A stretch of DNA of 34,429 nt, from the IMG/VR virus record IMGVR_UViG_3300003324_000266, positions 2,152-36,580 of that record; one strand, given 5' to 3'. Positions within the stretch are counted from its first letter, which is position 1. Each line of letters starts with the position of its first letter. Made by a program: the position numbers and the translations under genes. This document shows, piece after piece, positions 7,681-15,104 of the stretch. Source of the stretch: a virus. The notes under the pieces were generated by a model. It did no database searches, was not told where the DNA came from, and saw nothing but the letters and a program-made list of their open reading frames with translations.

Positions 7681-8508
7681 TTAAGCGCGCGCGACTTGAC
7701 GCATGAGACGGTTGATCGCCTCGCGCGCTTCGTCGGTCGTGCCGTTCTTAAAGATGTCCTCTACGTTAGGCACAACAGAGTCGATCTGACGCGCTTGGTC
7801 GCGGTCACTCAGACCCGTTGTCACCTTCTTTTTCGGCGCCAGGGTTGGCTCAATCCGAGCCGCCTCTTCCTCGTCTGCGGCGCTAGCAGATGGGATAGGG
7901 ACGAGTAATCCACTCGTCGAAAGCTGTTGGTACGCAAACTCAAGGTTCTGGCGCGTCACGGCGAGACCGTTCGTCTCAAGGAAGCCATAAAGCGCCTGTG
8001 CGTTCTGCGGGACCGGGTTGTAGTCCTCCGCATGAGCGACCACGAACTCACTCGCGGCGATGGATTCCGCCTGAGCTGCTTCGAGGGCATCGAGGCGGCT
8101 CATCTTGGTCTGGAATTCGCTAATCGGGAGGCCAGTCACGGCCTCGAATATCTGCGCGACGGTCTGAGATGGATGAGTCTGGAACTTCTGAAGCAGCATG
8201 AACTCTTCGTCTTGAGAGAGCTGCTTGCCACTGTACTTACGCGGTTCTACGCGCTTCGCATCCGGTACCGCGGGCTTGCCTTTGAGCTGCTGGTTCTGCT
8301 GACGAATCTTCAGCGTTGCGTTCTTCTTTGACTCGACGAGCTTCGCGATCAGTTCTTCCTGTGTCGCGGCCTCGAAGACTTCCTTACCGCCGCCTTCGTA
8401 CTCGATCTCTTGCTTGAAGGTCTTCGGCGTGTCTTCGTTCGCTGTCGGCGTCAGAGTCGGCGCTCCGAACTCCGTATCGAACAGCGAGTTAGTAGTTGAT
8501 TGGGGCAT
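7681..8508 (-). CDS. Scaffold protein
   Basis: This 275-aa protein is acidic and highly charged, with no cysteine. It has a disordered N-terminus, then KEVFEAATQEELIAKLVESKKNA, and long predicted helices (SRLDALEAAQAESIAASEF, DARE..INRLMRQVARA at the C-terminus). Helical, polar proteins of this size between portal and capsid genes are the usual internal scaffolds that direct procapsid assembly. The phrase EFEA-x-TxEEL..KL is common in podovirus scaffolds. It overlaps the preceding gene by 20 bases and ends 56 bases before the capsid start. The assignment rests on composition and synteny rather than a diagnostic motif. Confidence 0.75.
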   Translation of the reverse strand: MPQSTTNSLFDTEFGAPTLTPTANEDTPKTFKQEIEYEGGGKEVFEAATQEELIAKLVESKKNATLKIRQQNQQLKGKPAVPDAKRVEPRKYSGKQLSQDEEFMLLQKFQTHPSQTVAQIFEAVTGLPISEFQTKMSRLDALEAAQAESIAASEFVVAHAEDYNPVPQNAQALYGFLETNGLAVTRQNLEFAYQQLSTSGLLVPIPSASAADEEEAARIEPTLAPKKKVTTGLSDRDQARQIDSVVPNVEDIFKNGTTDEAREAINRLMRQVARA

Positions 8509-8869
8509 TTACCTCTCCTTCCGCCAATCCGGGCGGTTCGGGTTTCAGCGCCGCGAGATGCTCATCAGCACTGTGTAATGTGTCGAATATGCGTGTCTGA
8601 ACCTTCTGAAAGAACTCTCGTTTGTCTCGCGCACGACGTTGGAGAGCGAGCACGATCTCGCGATCCGAGCCGTTGTAGTTCATGAGGTGATACTCAGCCT
8701 GAGCCACCTCTTCCTCCATGATGTCGAGCACGTCCTTCCAACCGTCCTGACCAATTACCTCGCGGAGCCTTCGCCCGCGCTCGATATCCTTGATGATGAG
8801 TGCCTGTTCGGGCGACTCATGCTGCGGAGGATCGTTCTCGATCTTCGGCGCGAACGCGGGAAGCCTCAT
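8489..8869 (-). CDS. Unknown 126-aa protein between portal and scaffold
   Basis: The protein is helical and charged, with an N-terminal Pro-rich stretch (MRLPAFAPKIENDPPQHESP) and a central coiled-coil-like region (VLDIMEEEVAQAEYHLMNY ... LALQRRARDKREFFQKVQ). It shares its first base with the last base of the portal stop and overlaps the scaffold start by 20 bases, so all three are probably translationally coupled. No family is recognised. An accessory role in head assembly is inferred from position. Confidence 0.6.
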   Translation of the reverse strand: MRLPAFAPKIENDPPQHESPEQALIIKDIERGRRLREVIGQDGWKDVLDIMEEEVAQAEYHLMNYNGSDREIVLALQRRARDKREFFQKVQTRIFDTLHSADEHLAALKPEPPGLAEGEVNAPINY

Positions 8870-10923
8870 TACTCGCCCCCACCACCACCCTCACCTAAGG
8901 CTCGGGTCGTCGCATTCCGCACCAGCTCGCGGATCACATCGCGGCCAGCGCGCGCGACGTTCTGTTCCTCAATGATTTGCTTCTGTGAGTCGAGCTTCTG
9001 CTGGTTCTGCGCGTTCGAGGTGATGAGCTGCTGCACCATTGGGTTATTCATCAGCGCGCGCTGCTCGTCCTCCTGCGACATATCCACGATCACGTCTTGA
9101 CGGTTGGGCCAACCGGACACGTCGTACAACATATTGACCATCTCGACGACGTTGACCTTCTTACCTTGCTGTTGGAGCGCGGACATGACCGGCTCAGTCA
9201 GGATGAACTGATAGAGCATCGGGATCATTTGCGTCATGGTGCGTCGGCTCTGTAGCTTCGCCGCGGCCACGATGTCGAAGTCGTACTCGCCATTGATTAG
9301 ATCTAAAACGTCGCCCTCGTACGCCTTCCCAAGTTCATTCGAGAGAATCTTCTCGATCTGAGAGGGCTTCAGTTTGGTCGCGTTCATCTTGTGGAACACA
9401 TCCAACGTCGGGATGAACACGAGCGACGCGAGGTTCTCAATGAAGTACTGAAGGCGGGCGCCCGAACCTCCTGTGAGGGCCTGCACGCCAGTAGCCGTCC
9501 GGGTGATGGACGAACGGGCGGCAGGAAGGGCGCCTTGGACTACGAGTTCGTTTGCTGCGGTGCGACGCTGCGCGCGAGCATCGCTCGACGCGAGCACATT
9601 CGCGGTCTCTGCGATAGGGAGCGGCTGGCGAGCTAAGACCTGTACGCCCTCAGCATCGTCGGTATCGATGACCCCGCCCGGACGCATCCGCAACTGCTGT
9701 GTGGGAGTATTGGTTCCGCGGCGGCGGATAAACATGCCGTTGAGCGAGAGGGCCAGCTCATCGAGGAACGTATTGATAACGCCTTGCTGCATCCGTTGTT
9801 CATTCCCGATCAGCTTCGCTACGCCGATGCCGTAGAACGAATCAGGCACGTCTGTGTAGGCGATGGAGCAGAACGGTATCTCGCCGTACTCATTCGCCTC
9901 ATTACGGATGACGACACGCCGCTGCAACACTACATACACCCGCTCCTTGTTCCAGTACTCCAAGACTTCGAGCGGCTGCTTCGTTACATCGATAGTGGTC
10001 TGTTCGTTGCGCGGACGCGCCTGAAACTCACGTTGCAACGACACATCAATCCCGTACTGCCCCTCCACCTTCGAGTCCACGACAGTCTCGGCAGGCGGGA
10101 AGAACAAGCGAATGAGCTGCTCTTTCGGAGGGAGGTTGTAGCCCTCCTGATCGCGCAGTGAATCGAGCTGATCGACAGTGAGGTAGAGGCGATGAATGAC
10201 GAACTTCGCCGTGCGAATGTCCTGCGTCCGCGTACCCGGATCGACGAGGATGTGGCGGATGTTGACCGCCTCGAATGTCGGATGGTTCTCTTCTTCTGCG
10301 ACCTGATACGGCTCGGTCTCATCGGATGCGGGCGTACGCACGGCGCCAAACGCTAACGGCTCGATCCCTTGGGCCTGCTTGCGGCGGTACTTCGTCTTGG
10401 TCTTACTTGAATACTTCCAACCCCACTTGAAGATGCCAGTACCGTAGATGAGCGCGGACTTGATGCCGAGCCGCAGCTCCTCACGAAAGTTGGCTTGCTT
10501 GAGTTCCCACGTCAGGAGGGCATCGTTGGCGCGAGCAGCCTGCATCGACGTGGCGGGCCGCGGACGGCTCATAAACGGAGGATCATCTCCGAACAGGCCG
10601 GTCACGACCTGAGGCAGAATCGATTCGACGTGCTCATAAACGAGCGGCATCCCGAGATGCGCTCGCGGGATAAGCGTCCCCTCCCAATACGCGATAGGGA
10701 CTTGGAACAGGTACAGTCGGTCGGCTTGGTTCCACTCGATGAGGAACCCTTTTTGGAGCAACCACGCCTCAGCCTTCGATACGTCCTGCGTGACGATCTT
10801 GAGGGCGGTGATATCCTCAGGCCGCTGCTGTACGAGCGCCTTCCCTTCCTTCTCTTCGAGCGGGATGAACCCTGTCCCGATGGGGAAGGTCTGTTTCGGT
10901 ATCAGTTCTTCTAAGAGAGCCAA
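8869..10923 (-). CDS. Portal protein
   Basis: This 684-aa protein has the size and order of large podovirus portals (P22/N4-like). It includes VYEHVESILPQVVTGLFGDDPPF near residue 120, a wing region with TRTQDIRTAKFVIHRLYLTVDQL, EVLEYWNKERVYVVLQRR, and the clip/stem region PFCSIAYTDVPDSFYGIGVAKLIGNEQRMQQGVINTFLDE. A C-terminal crown-like coiled coil is rich in Gln (QQLITSNAQNQQKLDSQKQ) and ends in a Gly tract. The portal forms the dodecameric DNA channel at the capsid vertex. It follows TerL directly and starts at TTG (10923-10921) within CTAACGCTTGG, the 11-mer repeated at the nozzle start. Confidence 0.88.
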   Translation of the reverse strand: MALLEELIPKQTFPIGTGFIPLEEKEGKALVQQRPEDITALKIVTQDVSKAEAWLLQKGFLIEWNQADRLYLFQVPIAYWEGTLIPRAHLGMPLVYEHVESILPQVVTGLFGDDPPFMSRPRPATSMQAARANDALLTWELKQANFREELRLGIKSALIYGTGIFKWGWKYSSKTKTKYRRKQAQGIEPLAFGAVRTPASDETEPYQVAEEENHPTFEAVNIRHILVDPGTRTQDIRTAKFVIHRLYLTVDQLDSLRDQEGYNLPPKEQLIRLFFPPAETVVDSKVEGQYGIDVSLQREFQARPRNEQTTIDVTKQPLEVLEYWNKERVYVVLQRRVVIRNEANEYGEIPFCSIAYTDVPDSFYGIGVAKLIGNEQRMQQGVINTFLDELALSLNGMFIRRRGTNTPTQQLRMRPGGVIDTDDAEGVQVLARQPLPIAETANVLASSDARAQRRTAANELVVQGALPAARSSITRTATGVQALTGGSGARLQYFIENLASLVFIPTLDVFHKMNATKLKPSQIEKILSNELGKAYEGDVLDLINGEYDFDIVAAAKLQSRRTMTQMIPMLYQFILTEPVMSALQQQGKKVNVVEMVNMLYDVSGWPNRQDVIVDMSQEDEQRALMNNPMVQQLITSNAQNQQKLDSQKQIIEEQNVARAGRDVIRELVRNATTRALGEGGGGGE

Positions 10924-10926
10924 GCG

Positions 10927-12426
10927 TTAGCCAACCAAACCGGCGCCCATCAATCCGTCGTCAAATACGGAGGCGCTGACCATCTCTACTCGGTCGTTAG
11001 GAATCTCGATGTCAATCGAGCCGCGGTATTGGAGGAGCATGGAGATGGCGTCGGGAATGTCTTTATGTACGTAACGGGGGAAGCGAACGAACTGTTTCAC
11101 CAGCTCATCCCACTTGTCCTGAGGGATGTTGGCGCTGAAGTAGAGTCGGTCGCGGTCGAGTAGCGGCTGGAGCGATCCAATTCGTTCTTCCTTCGCGCCC
11201 TTCGTGTTCTTCACTGGAATCCACTCAATCGGGAGGTGGATGCCTAGCTGACGGGCATACATCTCAAGCGCGGGGGCGAGCAACTCTGATCCAGCCGCTT
11301 TCTCTATGCCGACGCGAGAAGGTCTCCAACGAAGATAGAGAGCAACAATCTGCTGTACGAGTTCGTGAGGACTGAAGCGCCCGACCGCCACGTCAAGGAT
11401 GAACAACCGACCCTGAGCATCGAACATCCCCACGGCGCCGACCGAGAAGTCCGCGTACTCCCTACTGCTGAATCCCAAGTCCCACGTAATGAAGATTCGC
11501 CCTGTCCGTGGGATATGGTGGTGCGGAATCTTGTGTCGAAGGAGACCGACTTCAGTGAAGGACTGCTGCCCCTCTACGTGCGGGGTATTGAGGTACTGAT
11601 ATGAGAAGAACGCTCCCATATCCTTGTGCAGTTCCCTGAGCTTCTGTTCCGTGAACTCCTCAGGGAAGAGGATGTCCGTGTACTGCACGACCCCATCGGT
11701 CTTAATGAGCTTGCACGCGGCTCGGGTACTCGTCTTCCATTCGCCAGCGTTCTGTTCGTCGATCCAGCCGTACAAGTCCGAGAACGAGTAGCGCGTCCCA
11801 ATCACATCGACGAACCCCCACGGCTCTAATAGCGGCAAGGTGTTCTTGTATGCGTCGATGGTTCCTTCGAGCAGCTCCGCCGTCTGGTAGTTGTTTTCAT
11901 GTACCAGATCGTCGGCCTTCAGGATGTCGATATGTACTGAGGCCTTCGCGGAGTCGATGGTTGCGATGGATACCGAGGGTTCGCGTATGCCGACTGAGCG
12001 GTTCGCTAACGTAAACTCTTCCGAGTTATTGACCTTCTCGTAGTCAACCTTGTACTCAGGGAAGAGAGCTTGTACCCGAGGGTTCTTCTCGAACGCCTCC
12101 TTCACTTGCGCGAGCATCCTCTTCGCCAGCTTCTCCGTGCCGCTCATGATGAGGATTCGCGCGTCCGGGTCAATAAGGAGCCACTGCACGATATCCGCGA
12201 TATCAATGCTCGTCTTGAAGTGACCCCGAGGGTCTTCGAGCTTCCGCTTCTTTACCGGATCCGGCTGCTGACTAACCTTCAGCCCCGGTACCTTATGGAC
12301 GAAGAAATCGCAGATCGGCTGATGGACGCGCTTGTTTAAACGCGAGAAGCCGAGTATCTCTTTCGCCAACCAGAACAGGTCGGTACGCGCCCGGTAACGG
12401 CGCTTCTTGAGCGTCTCGCGATCCAA
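10927..12426 (-). CDS. Terminase large subunit
   Basis: This 499-aa packaging motor has an N-terminal ATPase. A variant P-loop, DPRGHFKTS, lies near residues 66-74. A Walker B-type segment, DILKADDLVHE, lies near residues 168-178. The adenine/coupling region and then a C-terminal RNase H-like nuclease follow: WDLGFSSREYADFS near residue 314, GIEKAAGSELL near residue 371 and the final acidic DAISMLL near residue 466. The His in the P-loop (GHFKTS) is typical of one terminase branch that lacks the canonical GKT. The start is TTG at 12426-12424. The gene follows a 47-aa membrane peptide and precedes the portal, the standard packaging order. Confidence 0.93.
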   Translation of the reverse strand: MDRETLKKRRYRARTDLFWLAKEILGFSRLNKRVHQPICDFFVHKVPGLKVSQQPDPVKKRKLEDPRGHFKTSIDIADIVQWLLIDPDARILIMSGTEKLAKRMLAQVKEAFEKNPRVQALFPEYKVDYEKVNNSEEFTLANRSVGIREPSVSIATIDSAKASVHIDILKADDLVHENNYQTAELLEGTIDAYKNTLPLLEPWGFVDVIGTRYSFSDLYGWIDEQNAGEWKTSTRAACKLIKTDGVVQYTDILFPEEFTEQKLRELHKDMGAFFSYQYLNTPHVEGQQSFTEVGLLRHKIPHHHIPRTGRIFITWDLGFSSREYADFSVGAVGMFDAQGRLFILDVAVGRFSPHELVQQIVALYLRWRPSRVGIEKAAGSELLAPALEMYARQLGIHLPIEWIPVKNTKGAKEERIGSLQPLLDRDRLYFSANIPQDKWDELVKQFVRFPRYVHKDIPDAISMLLQYRGSIDIEIPNDRVEMVSASVFDDGLMGAGLVG

Positions 12427-12430
12427 TCAA

Positions 12431-12574
12431 TTAGAACTTCGACTTGAGCTTGTTCTTCGCGTCGGCTTCGAGCTGTTGGACTTCCTCGACGAGTGGGGCC
12501 TTAAACGCGATACCGAGGACGAAGCCCACAACGACGGCGATCAGGAGAGAGCCTGCGATCTGAAAAGGGTTCAT
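12431..12574 (-). CDS. 47-aa single-pass membrane peptide, possibly lysis-related
   Basis: The frame starts MNPFQIAGSLLIAVVVGFVLGIAFKA and ends with a charged helix (VEEVQQLEADAKNKLKSKF). It has one transmembrane segment with Gly-rich packing, then a cytoplasmic or periplasmic amphipathic tail. The ATG (12574-12572) overlaps the TAA of the holin gene by one base (TAATG). A partner role such as antiholin or spanin-like protein is suggested by this coupling but not shown. It is distinct from the other 47-aa peptide at 4466-4609. Confidence 0.65.
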   Translation of the reverse strand: MNPFQIAGSLLIAVVVGFVLGIAFKAPLVEEVQQLEADAKNKLKSKF

Positions 12575-12996
12575 TATTGTGCTGATCCGTTCTTTTTCTC
12601 GACGGTGCGCGCGGCGGTGTAGCCGAGGAACCCGGCGCTGAAGAGACCGTACTCCGCGCTGTCGATAACTAGAGGCTGAAGATGCCCGCCGAAGAATTGG
12701 CTGACGAGAGGTAGGAAGAGGTTGAAGAAGAGGGCGATGGTCATCATCCACAGGAATGCGGGGCGAGCGCGACGCACGAAAGCATCGTTGCTGCTCGTCT
12801 CCGTTCGGATGTTCTGACCCGCGATGTCATTGAGCTTGGCTTCTAAGTCTCGATCCGCCTGCTTGCTCTGCTGCTCCAACTCCGCGAGCTTCGTCTCGAC
12901 TTCGGCCTTTTTTTCGGGGGAAAGATGAAACTCTTCTACGACCGACTTGAAGGCCTGTACGAGTGTGCCGCCGATAAGGTCAGTCAGGCCAGCCAT
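12574..12996 (-). CDS. Holin, 3TM gene-transfer-agent type
   Basis: The 140-aa protein has a long cytoplasmic N-terminal coiled coil (EEFHLSPEKKAEVETKLAELEQQ...), then the membrane region ARPAFLWMMTIALFFNLFLPLVSQF and GLFSAGFLGYTAARTVEKK. This layout (helical coiled coil, RP-x-x-W, several hydrophobic segments, R-x-x-EK tail) matches the 'holin of 3TMs, for gene-transfer release' family. Such holins permeabilise the inner membrane so that the endolysin can act. It overlaps both neighbours by one base, TAATG with the peptide downstream. The endolysin is not visible in the window. Confidence 0.75.
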   Translation of the reverse strand: MAGLTDLIGGTLVQAFKSVVEEFHLSPEKKAEVETKLAELEQQSKQADRDLEAKLNDIAGQNIRTETSSNDAFVRRARPAFLWMMTIALFFNLFLPLVSQFFGGHLQPLVIDSAEYGLFSAGFLGYTAARTVEKKNGSAQ

Positions 12997-13178
12997 TAGC
13001 CTTTGACCTTCTTCAAGGCGGGATTCTTGCGCTTCGCTGCGGCACTGGCGCGACGCGAACTAGCCGCGAGGATGGCCTTGGCGCGATCCGCCGAGACGCC
13101 CTCTTTACGCGCTATCGAACTCGCCACTGCTTTGAAGCCGGGGTGCTTGCCGGCGAGGATGTTCTTCGCTGCACTCAT
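12996..13178 (-). CDS. Small basic 60-aa phage protein
   Basis: The sequence is KHPGFKAVASSIARKEG...ADRAKAILASSRRASAAAKRKNPALKKVKG in outline. It is strongly basic and matches a small protein I have seen in many phages near the packaging genes (K-x-PGFK..V...IA.KEG.....A.AILA...R.AS..AK..NP.L..VKG). It may bind DNA or assist packaging; the function is unknown. It overlaps the small terminase gene by 4 bases (ATGA) and the holin gene by one, so the packaging-lysis genes form one translationally coupled string. Confidence 0.75.
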   Translation of the reverse strand: MSAAKNILAGKHPGFKAVASSIARKEGVSADRAKAILAASSRRASAAAKRKNPALKKVKG

Positions 13179-13570
13179 TCGTCGATGTCCTTAAAAATGT
13201 CTTCGGTCTGCTCGCCTTCAGCTATGGAGGCGCCCTTACCCTTCCATCGCTTCAAATCCGCGAGAAGGTTCGCTGCGGCTACCTTTGCCGCGTCACTCTT
13301 GCTCTCCCGTACGACTTGCCACAGCTCGGCTTCGAGCGTGTCGCGTGTATCGGGCAGCACATCGTTGAAGAACAGTGAGACGACCGCGGCGACCTTGGCT
13401 CGTCCGAGCACGGATCGCGCGTACTGTTGCGCGTATTCAGGCTTGATGTTGAACGCCGCTAACGCTGCCTTCGCTTCATCCTGATCGACAAGGTAGGACT
13501 CAAGGAACGTCCGCTCGCGAGGAAGTAAGCTCCTCCACTGCTTCTGTGCTTTGAGTACGTCGAGGGTCAT
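13175..13570 (-). CDS. Terminase small subunit-like protein
   Basis: The protein has 131 aa. The segment LLPRERTFLESYLVDQDEAKAALAAF...QQYARSVLGRAKVAAVVSLFF resembles the N-terminal helix-turn-helix of terminase small subunits (T-x-KQ-x-FvxxYLxdxnaxxAAxxAG...A..lLr...V...i). A second helical part (LEAELWQVVRESKSDAAKVAAANLLADLKRW) follows and probably forms the oligomer core. It recognises the packaging site and delivers DNA to TerL. It shares one base with the preceding gene and overlaps the next by 4. The G in the usual A-x-x-AGY is absent, which keeps this below certainty. Confidence 0.75.
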   Translation of the reverse strand: MTLDVLKAQKQWRSLLPRERTFLESYLVDQDEAKAALAAFNIKPEYAQQYARSVLGRAKVAAVVSLFFNDVLPDTRDTLEAELWQVVRESKSDAAKVAAANLLADLKRWKGKGASIAEGEQTEDIFKDIDE

Positions 13571-13857
13571 TACAGCGAGTACGAGACCTGTACCTTCTGC
13601 GCGTTCGCAGAGGCATCCACGTAGAGGCGGGTAATGTCAATGGCCGAGCCGGTCAGAACAAGAGCGGCGCCAGCAGCCAGCTTCGCGGTATAGCGCGAGC
13701 TAGACACGTTGAGGTCGCCAACGAAGATGTTGCCGGTATTACCTGTATCCGCCTCAAGGCGGATCATCGAGCACGGCTTATAGGTCGAGCTGACCTGTAC
13801 CTTAGTACCTGCCGTCGCGACCGTGACCGCGGGGAGCGTGCGTATGTTTGAGGGCAT
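13570..13857 (-). CDS. Small beta-rich virion-like protein, 95 aa
   Basis: The protein has no cysteine cluster or charge bias and alternates short strands: LPAVTVATAGTKVQVSS, IRLEADTGNTGNIFVGD, YTAKLAAGAALVLTG and RLYVDASANAQKVQVSYS. The pattern 'N-GNIFVGD...L..G..l.l' is common in small phage structural or decoration proteins. It overlaps the TerS gene by one base and would be the second translated product of the late transcript if the leader ORF is real. A capsid-decoration function is inference. Confidence 0.65.
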   Translation of the reverse strand: MPSNIRTLPAVTVATAGTKVQVSSTYKPCSMIRLEADTGNTGNIFVGDLNVSSSRYTAKLAAGAALVLTGSAIDITRLYVDASANAQKVQVSYSL

Positions 13858-13948
13858 TTACGGAGAACCTGAAGAAAGGATGGGTCGAGCGGCCTGACTA
13901 TTTCTGTCGCGTAACGAAGGGCGCTGTGTCTTTACGACACTGGCGATG

Positions 13949-14086
13949 CTACCGACAGCCCTCGCAGTAGGGATTGCCTGAGCGGGTTAGCGTGGCGCGG
14001 TCAGGCCGTCTGATCTGACCCTTTGTGTGAGCCACAGACACAGAGTAGCACGCTCGCGCCCACTTACGGAAGGGTACTGTCGTCAC
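13949..14086 (-). CDS. Leader ORF, 45 aa, zinc-finger-like, with in-frame amber after it
   Basis: A GTG at 14086-14084 is preceded by AGGAGG and AAGGAG and opens a frame reading MTTVPFRKWARAC...NPYCEGCR, ending at TAG 13951-13949. The same frame continues past the TAG for 16 more codons (HRQCRKDTAPFVTRQK) to a second TAG at 13900. The extension supplies HxxC after the CxxC, which would complete a zinc site if the amber were read through or is a recent mutation. It would be the first gene of the late transcript. It is small, so the call is tentative. Confidence 0.35.
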   Translation of the reverse strand: MTTVPFRKWARACYSVSVAHTKGQIRRPDRATLTRSGNPYCEGCR

Positions 14087-14093
14087 TGTCTCC
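14075..14093 (-). repeat. Pair of GACA boxes 9 bp apart at the leader-ORF start
   Basis: On the minus strand the start region reads GGAGACAGTGACGACAGTA. The two GACA boxes are 9 bases apart and the GTG start lies between them. It shares phase and spacing with the plus-strand repeats at 14692, 18496, 23625 and 24193. Confidence 0.5.
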
Positions 14094-14111
14094 TTATCCT
14101 CCTAACGGATT

Positions 14112-14137
14112 CCTTTATGGTACTACTACACTATAAG
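14112..14137 (+). promoter_or_regulatory. Candidate early promoter/operator with 15-bp shared element
   Basis: CCTTTATGGTACTAC (14112-14126) is followed by TATAAG at 14132-14137, with GGTAC 8 bases before the hexamer. The same 15-mer is on the minus strand at 21831-21817, again with GGTAC 8 bases before a -10-like GATAAA. There is no good TTGACA box. It may be a promoter of unusual type or an operator. If it drives the plus-strand genes, the leader to 14698 is long (about 550 bases). Confidence 0.4.
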
Positions 14138-14157
14138 TGAAAAGATGGGCAAGTTAA
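14130..14157 (-). promoter_or_regulatory. Candidate sigma70 promoter of the late (virion) block
   Basis: On the minus strand TTAACT (14157-14152), a 16-base spacer and TATAGT (14135-14130) form a plausible -35/-10 pair. It points at the leader ORF, whose GTG is about 40 bases past the expected start. Its -10 box overlaps the TATAAG of the opposing plus-strand element, so the two could compete as a switch between early and late transcription. Confidence 0.4.
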
Positions 14158-14691
14158 GAAAACAGCCTCCTATCCCGCGTGTAATCAACGACTTATAGCC
14201 CCTCTGTAACGTATTGCAGCCCTGTGACTTAGCGGCACGCCTTCCCATACCTCCCCTCCCGATCCGCCATGCGTATAAGTCCTAGAGCTACAAGTACTTA
14301 GATAGACAGCCCAATGCCCGTAAGTGCCTCATAACAGGCGACTTGCTAGGCACAGTAGCTCGGCTGACCGGCGTATGGAAGCTCCCCTACCCCTAAGCTA
14401 TTTAGGACAAGGTATCGCTATATGTTGTGGTCTCGCCTACGTCCTGCGCCACTATTGTACGTCCTCGCTGTATGCTGTAGGGGTACGCGCTAGTAGTCGC
14501 ACTATCGAGGGCGGTCGATGTCGTATCGATGTCGGCAGGATCGGCAGCGCGCGAACGTGGAAAGCATTTTCCCTCAGTGGGTAAAAGTGTGCAAGAAAGT
14601 GCAACAGTATCGGCAGTGTCCGCAGTGTAAGTAGCTGATAGCACGTCGCGCGGTGTGGTATTTAGCGTGCTCTAATGCGGTACGGAGGGAA
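14158..14691. other. Long divergent control region without a convincing gene
   Basis: Over 500 bases have no ORF with a credible start and composition. It holds three TATAAGT-like elements (plus strand at 14132 and 14273, minus strand at about 14193). It also has short direct repeats: TACGTCCT at about 14438 and 14459, TCGATGTCG at about 14517 and 14529, and GCAGTGT twice near 14611-14626. There is a GTGCCT/AGGCAC inverted repeat at 14324-14353. This mixture suits promoters, operators and possibly a replication origin, but none is proved. Confidence 0.4.
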
Positions 14692-14727
14692 CAGACAATG
14701 CAGACAGAACAGACAAAGCAGACAAGG
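14692..14727 (+). repeat. Four tandem 9-bp CAGACA repeats over a start codon
   Basis: The units are CAGACAATG, CAGACAGAA, CAGACAAAG and CAGACAAGG, exactly 9 bases apart. The first unit contains the ATG of the zinc protein, and the rest encode Q-T-E, Q-T-K and Q-T-R. The Shine-Dalgarno GGAGGGA lies immediately before the array. Similar arrays occur at four other starts. Confidence 0.7.
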
Positions 14728-14907
14728 TCGCTGCGAGTGCTTCTCGCACAGCTAATGCCTGAACTCGCGTGTGACGGCTGTAAGAGCCGCGATGTGCTCT
14801 GCGTCGTGAAGGACGGCGGCACCGATGAGCACGACATTGAGTATCTATGCCGTGATTGTGCTCGTTTGTTGTGGCAGCAACTAGTAACAGCATTGGAGGT
14901 GAAGTAA
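14698..14907 (+). CDS. Small two-CxxC zinc-ribbon protein, 69 aa
   Basis: The start is ATG 14698, 7 bases after GGAGGGA; longer in-frame starts lack a ribosome site. The N-terminus (MQTEQTKQTR) is encoded by the 9-bp repeat array. The body contains CDGC and CRDC (LACDGCKSRDVLCVV ... YLCRDCARLLW) about 26 residues apart, a typical small zinc ribbon. This is the first gene of the plus-strand string. Its TAA overlaps the next ATG by one base. It could be a DNA- or RNA-polymerase-binding regulator; the function is unknown. Confidence 0.75.
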   Translation: MQTEQTKQTRSLRVLLAQLMPELACDGCKSRDVLCVVKDGGTDEHDIEYLCRDCARLLWQQLVTALEVK

Positions 14908-15104
14908 TGCCACACGTTGACATCCTCACGGAATACCACGGCAGCATCGTGCTACTGCGCCCGCTTACATCAGCGGGAAAGCTGTGGTTACACGAACACG
15001 TCAGCATCGATGCGATGTGGTTTGGTGGCGCGCTGGCGTGTGAGCCGCGTTATGTGGAGCCGATTCTGCAAGGCATCGCGGATGACGGATTGGTGGCAGC
15101 ATGA
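14907..15104 (+). CDS. Conserved small phage protein, 65 aa
   Basis: It starts MPHVDILTEYHGSIVLLRPL at ATG 14907, overlapping the preceding stop by one base; an earlier in-frame start lies inside the zinc gene. The second half, MWFGGALACEPRYVEPILQG, matches a small family I recognise from many phages and mobile elements (a strand pair 'hGS..lL.P.t..a..W', then 'W.g.alavEPRYv..il.g...dGL'). No biochemical role is known to me. It overlaps the SprT-like gene by 4 bases (ATGA). Confidence 0.75.
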   Translation: MPHVDILTEYHGSIVLLRPLTSAGKLWLHEHVSIDAMWFGGALACEPRYVEPILQGIADDGLVAA

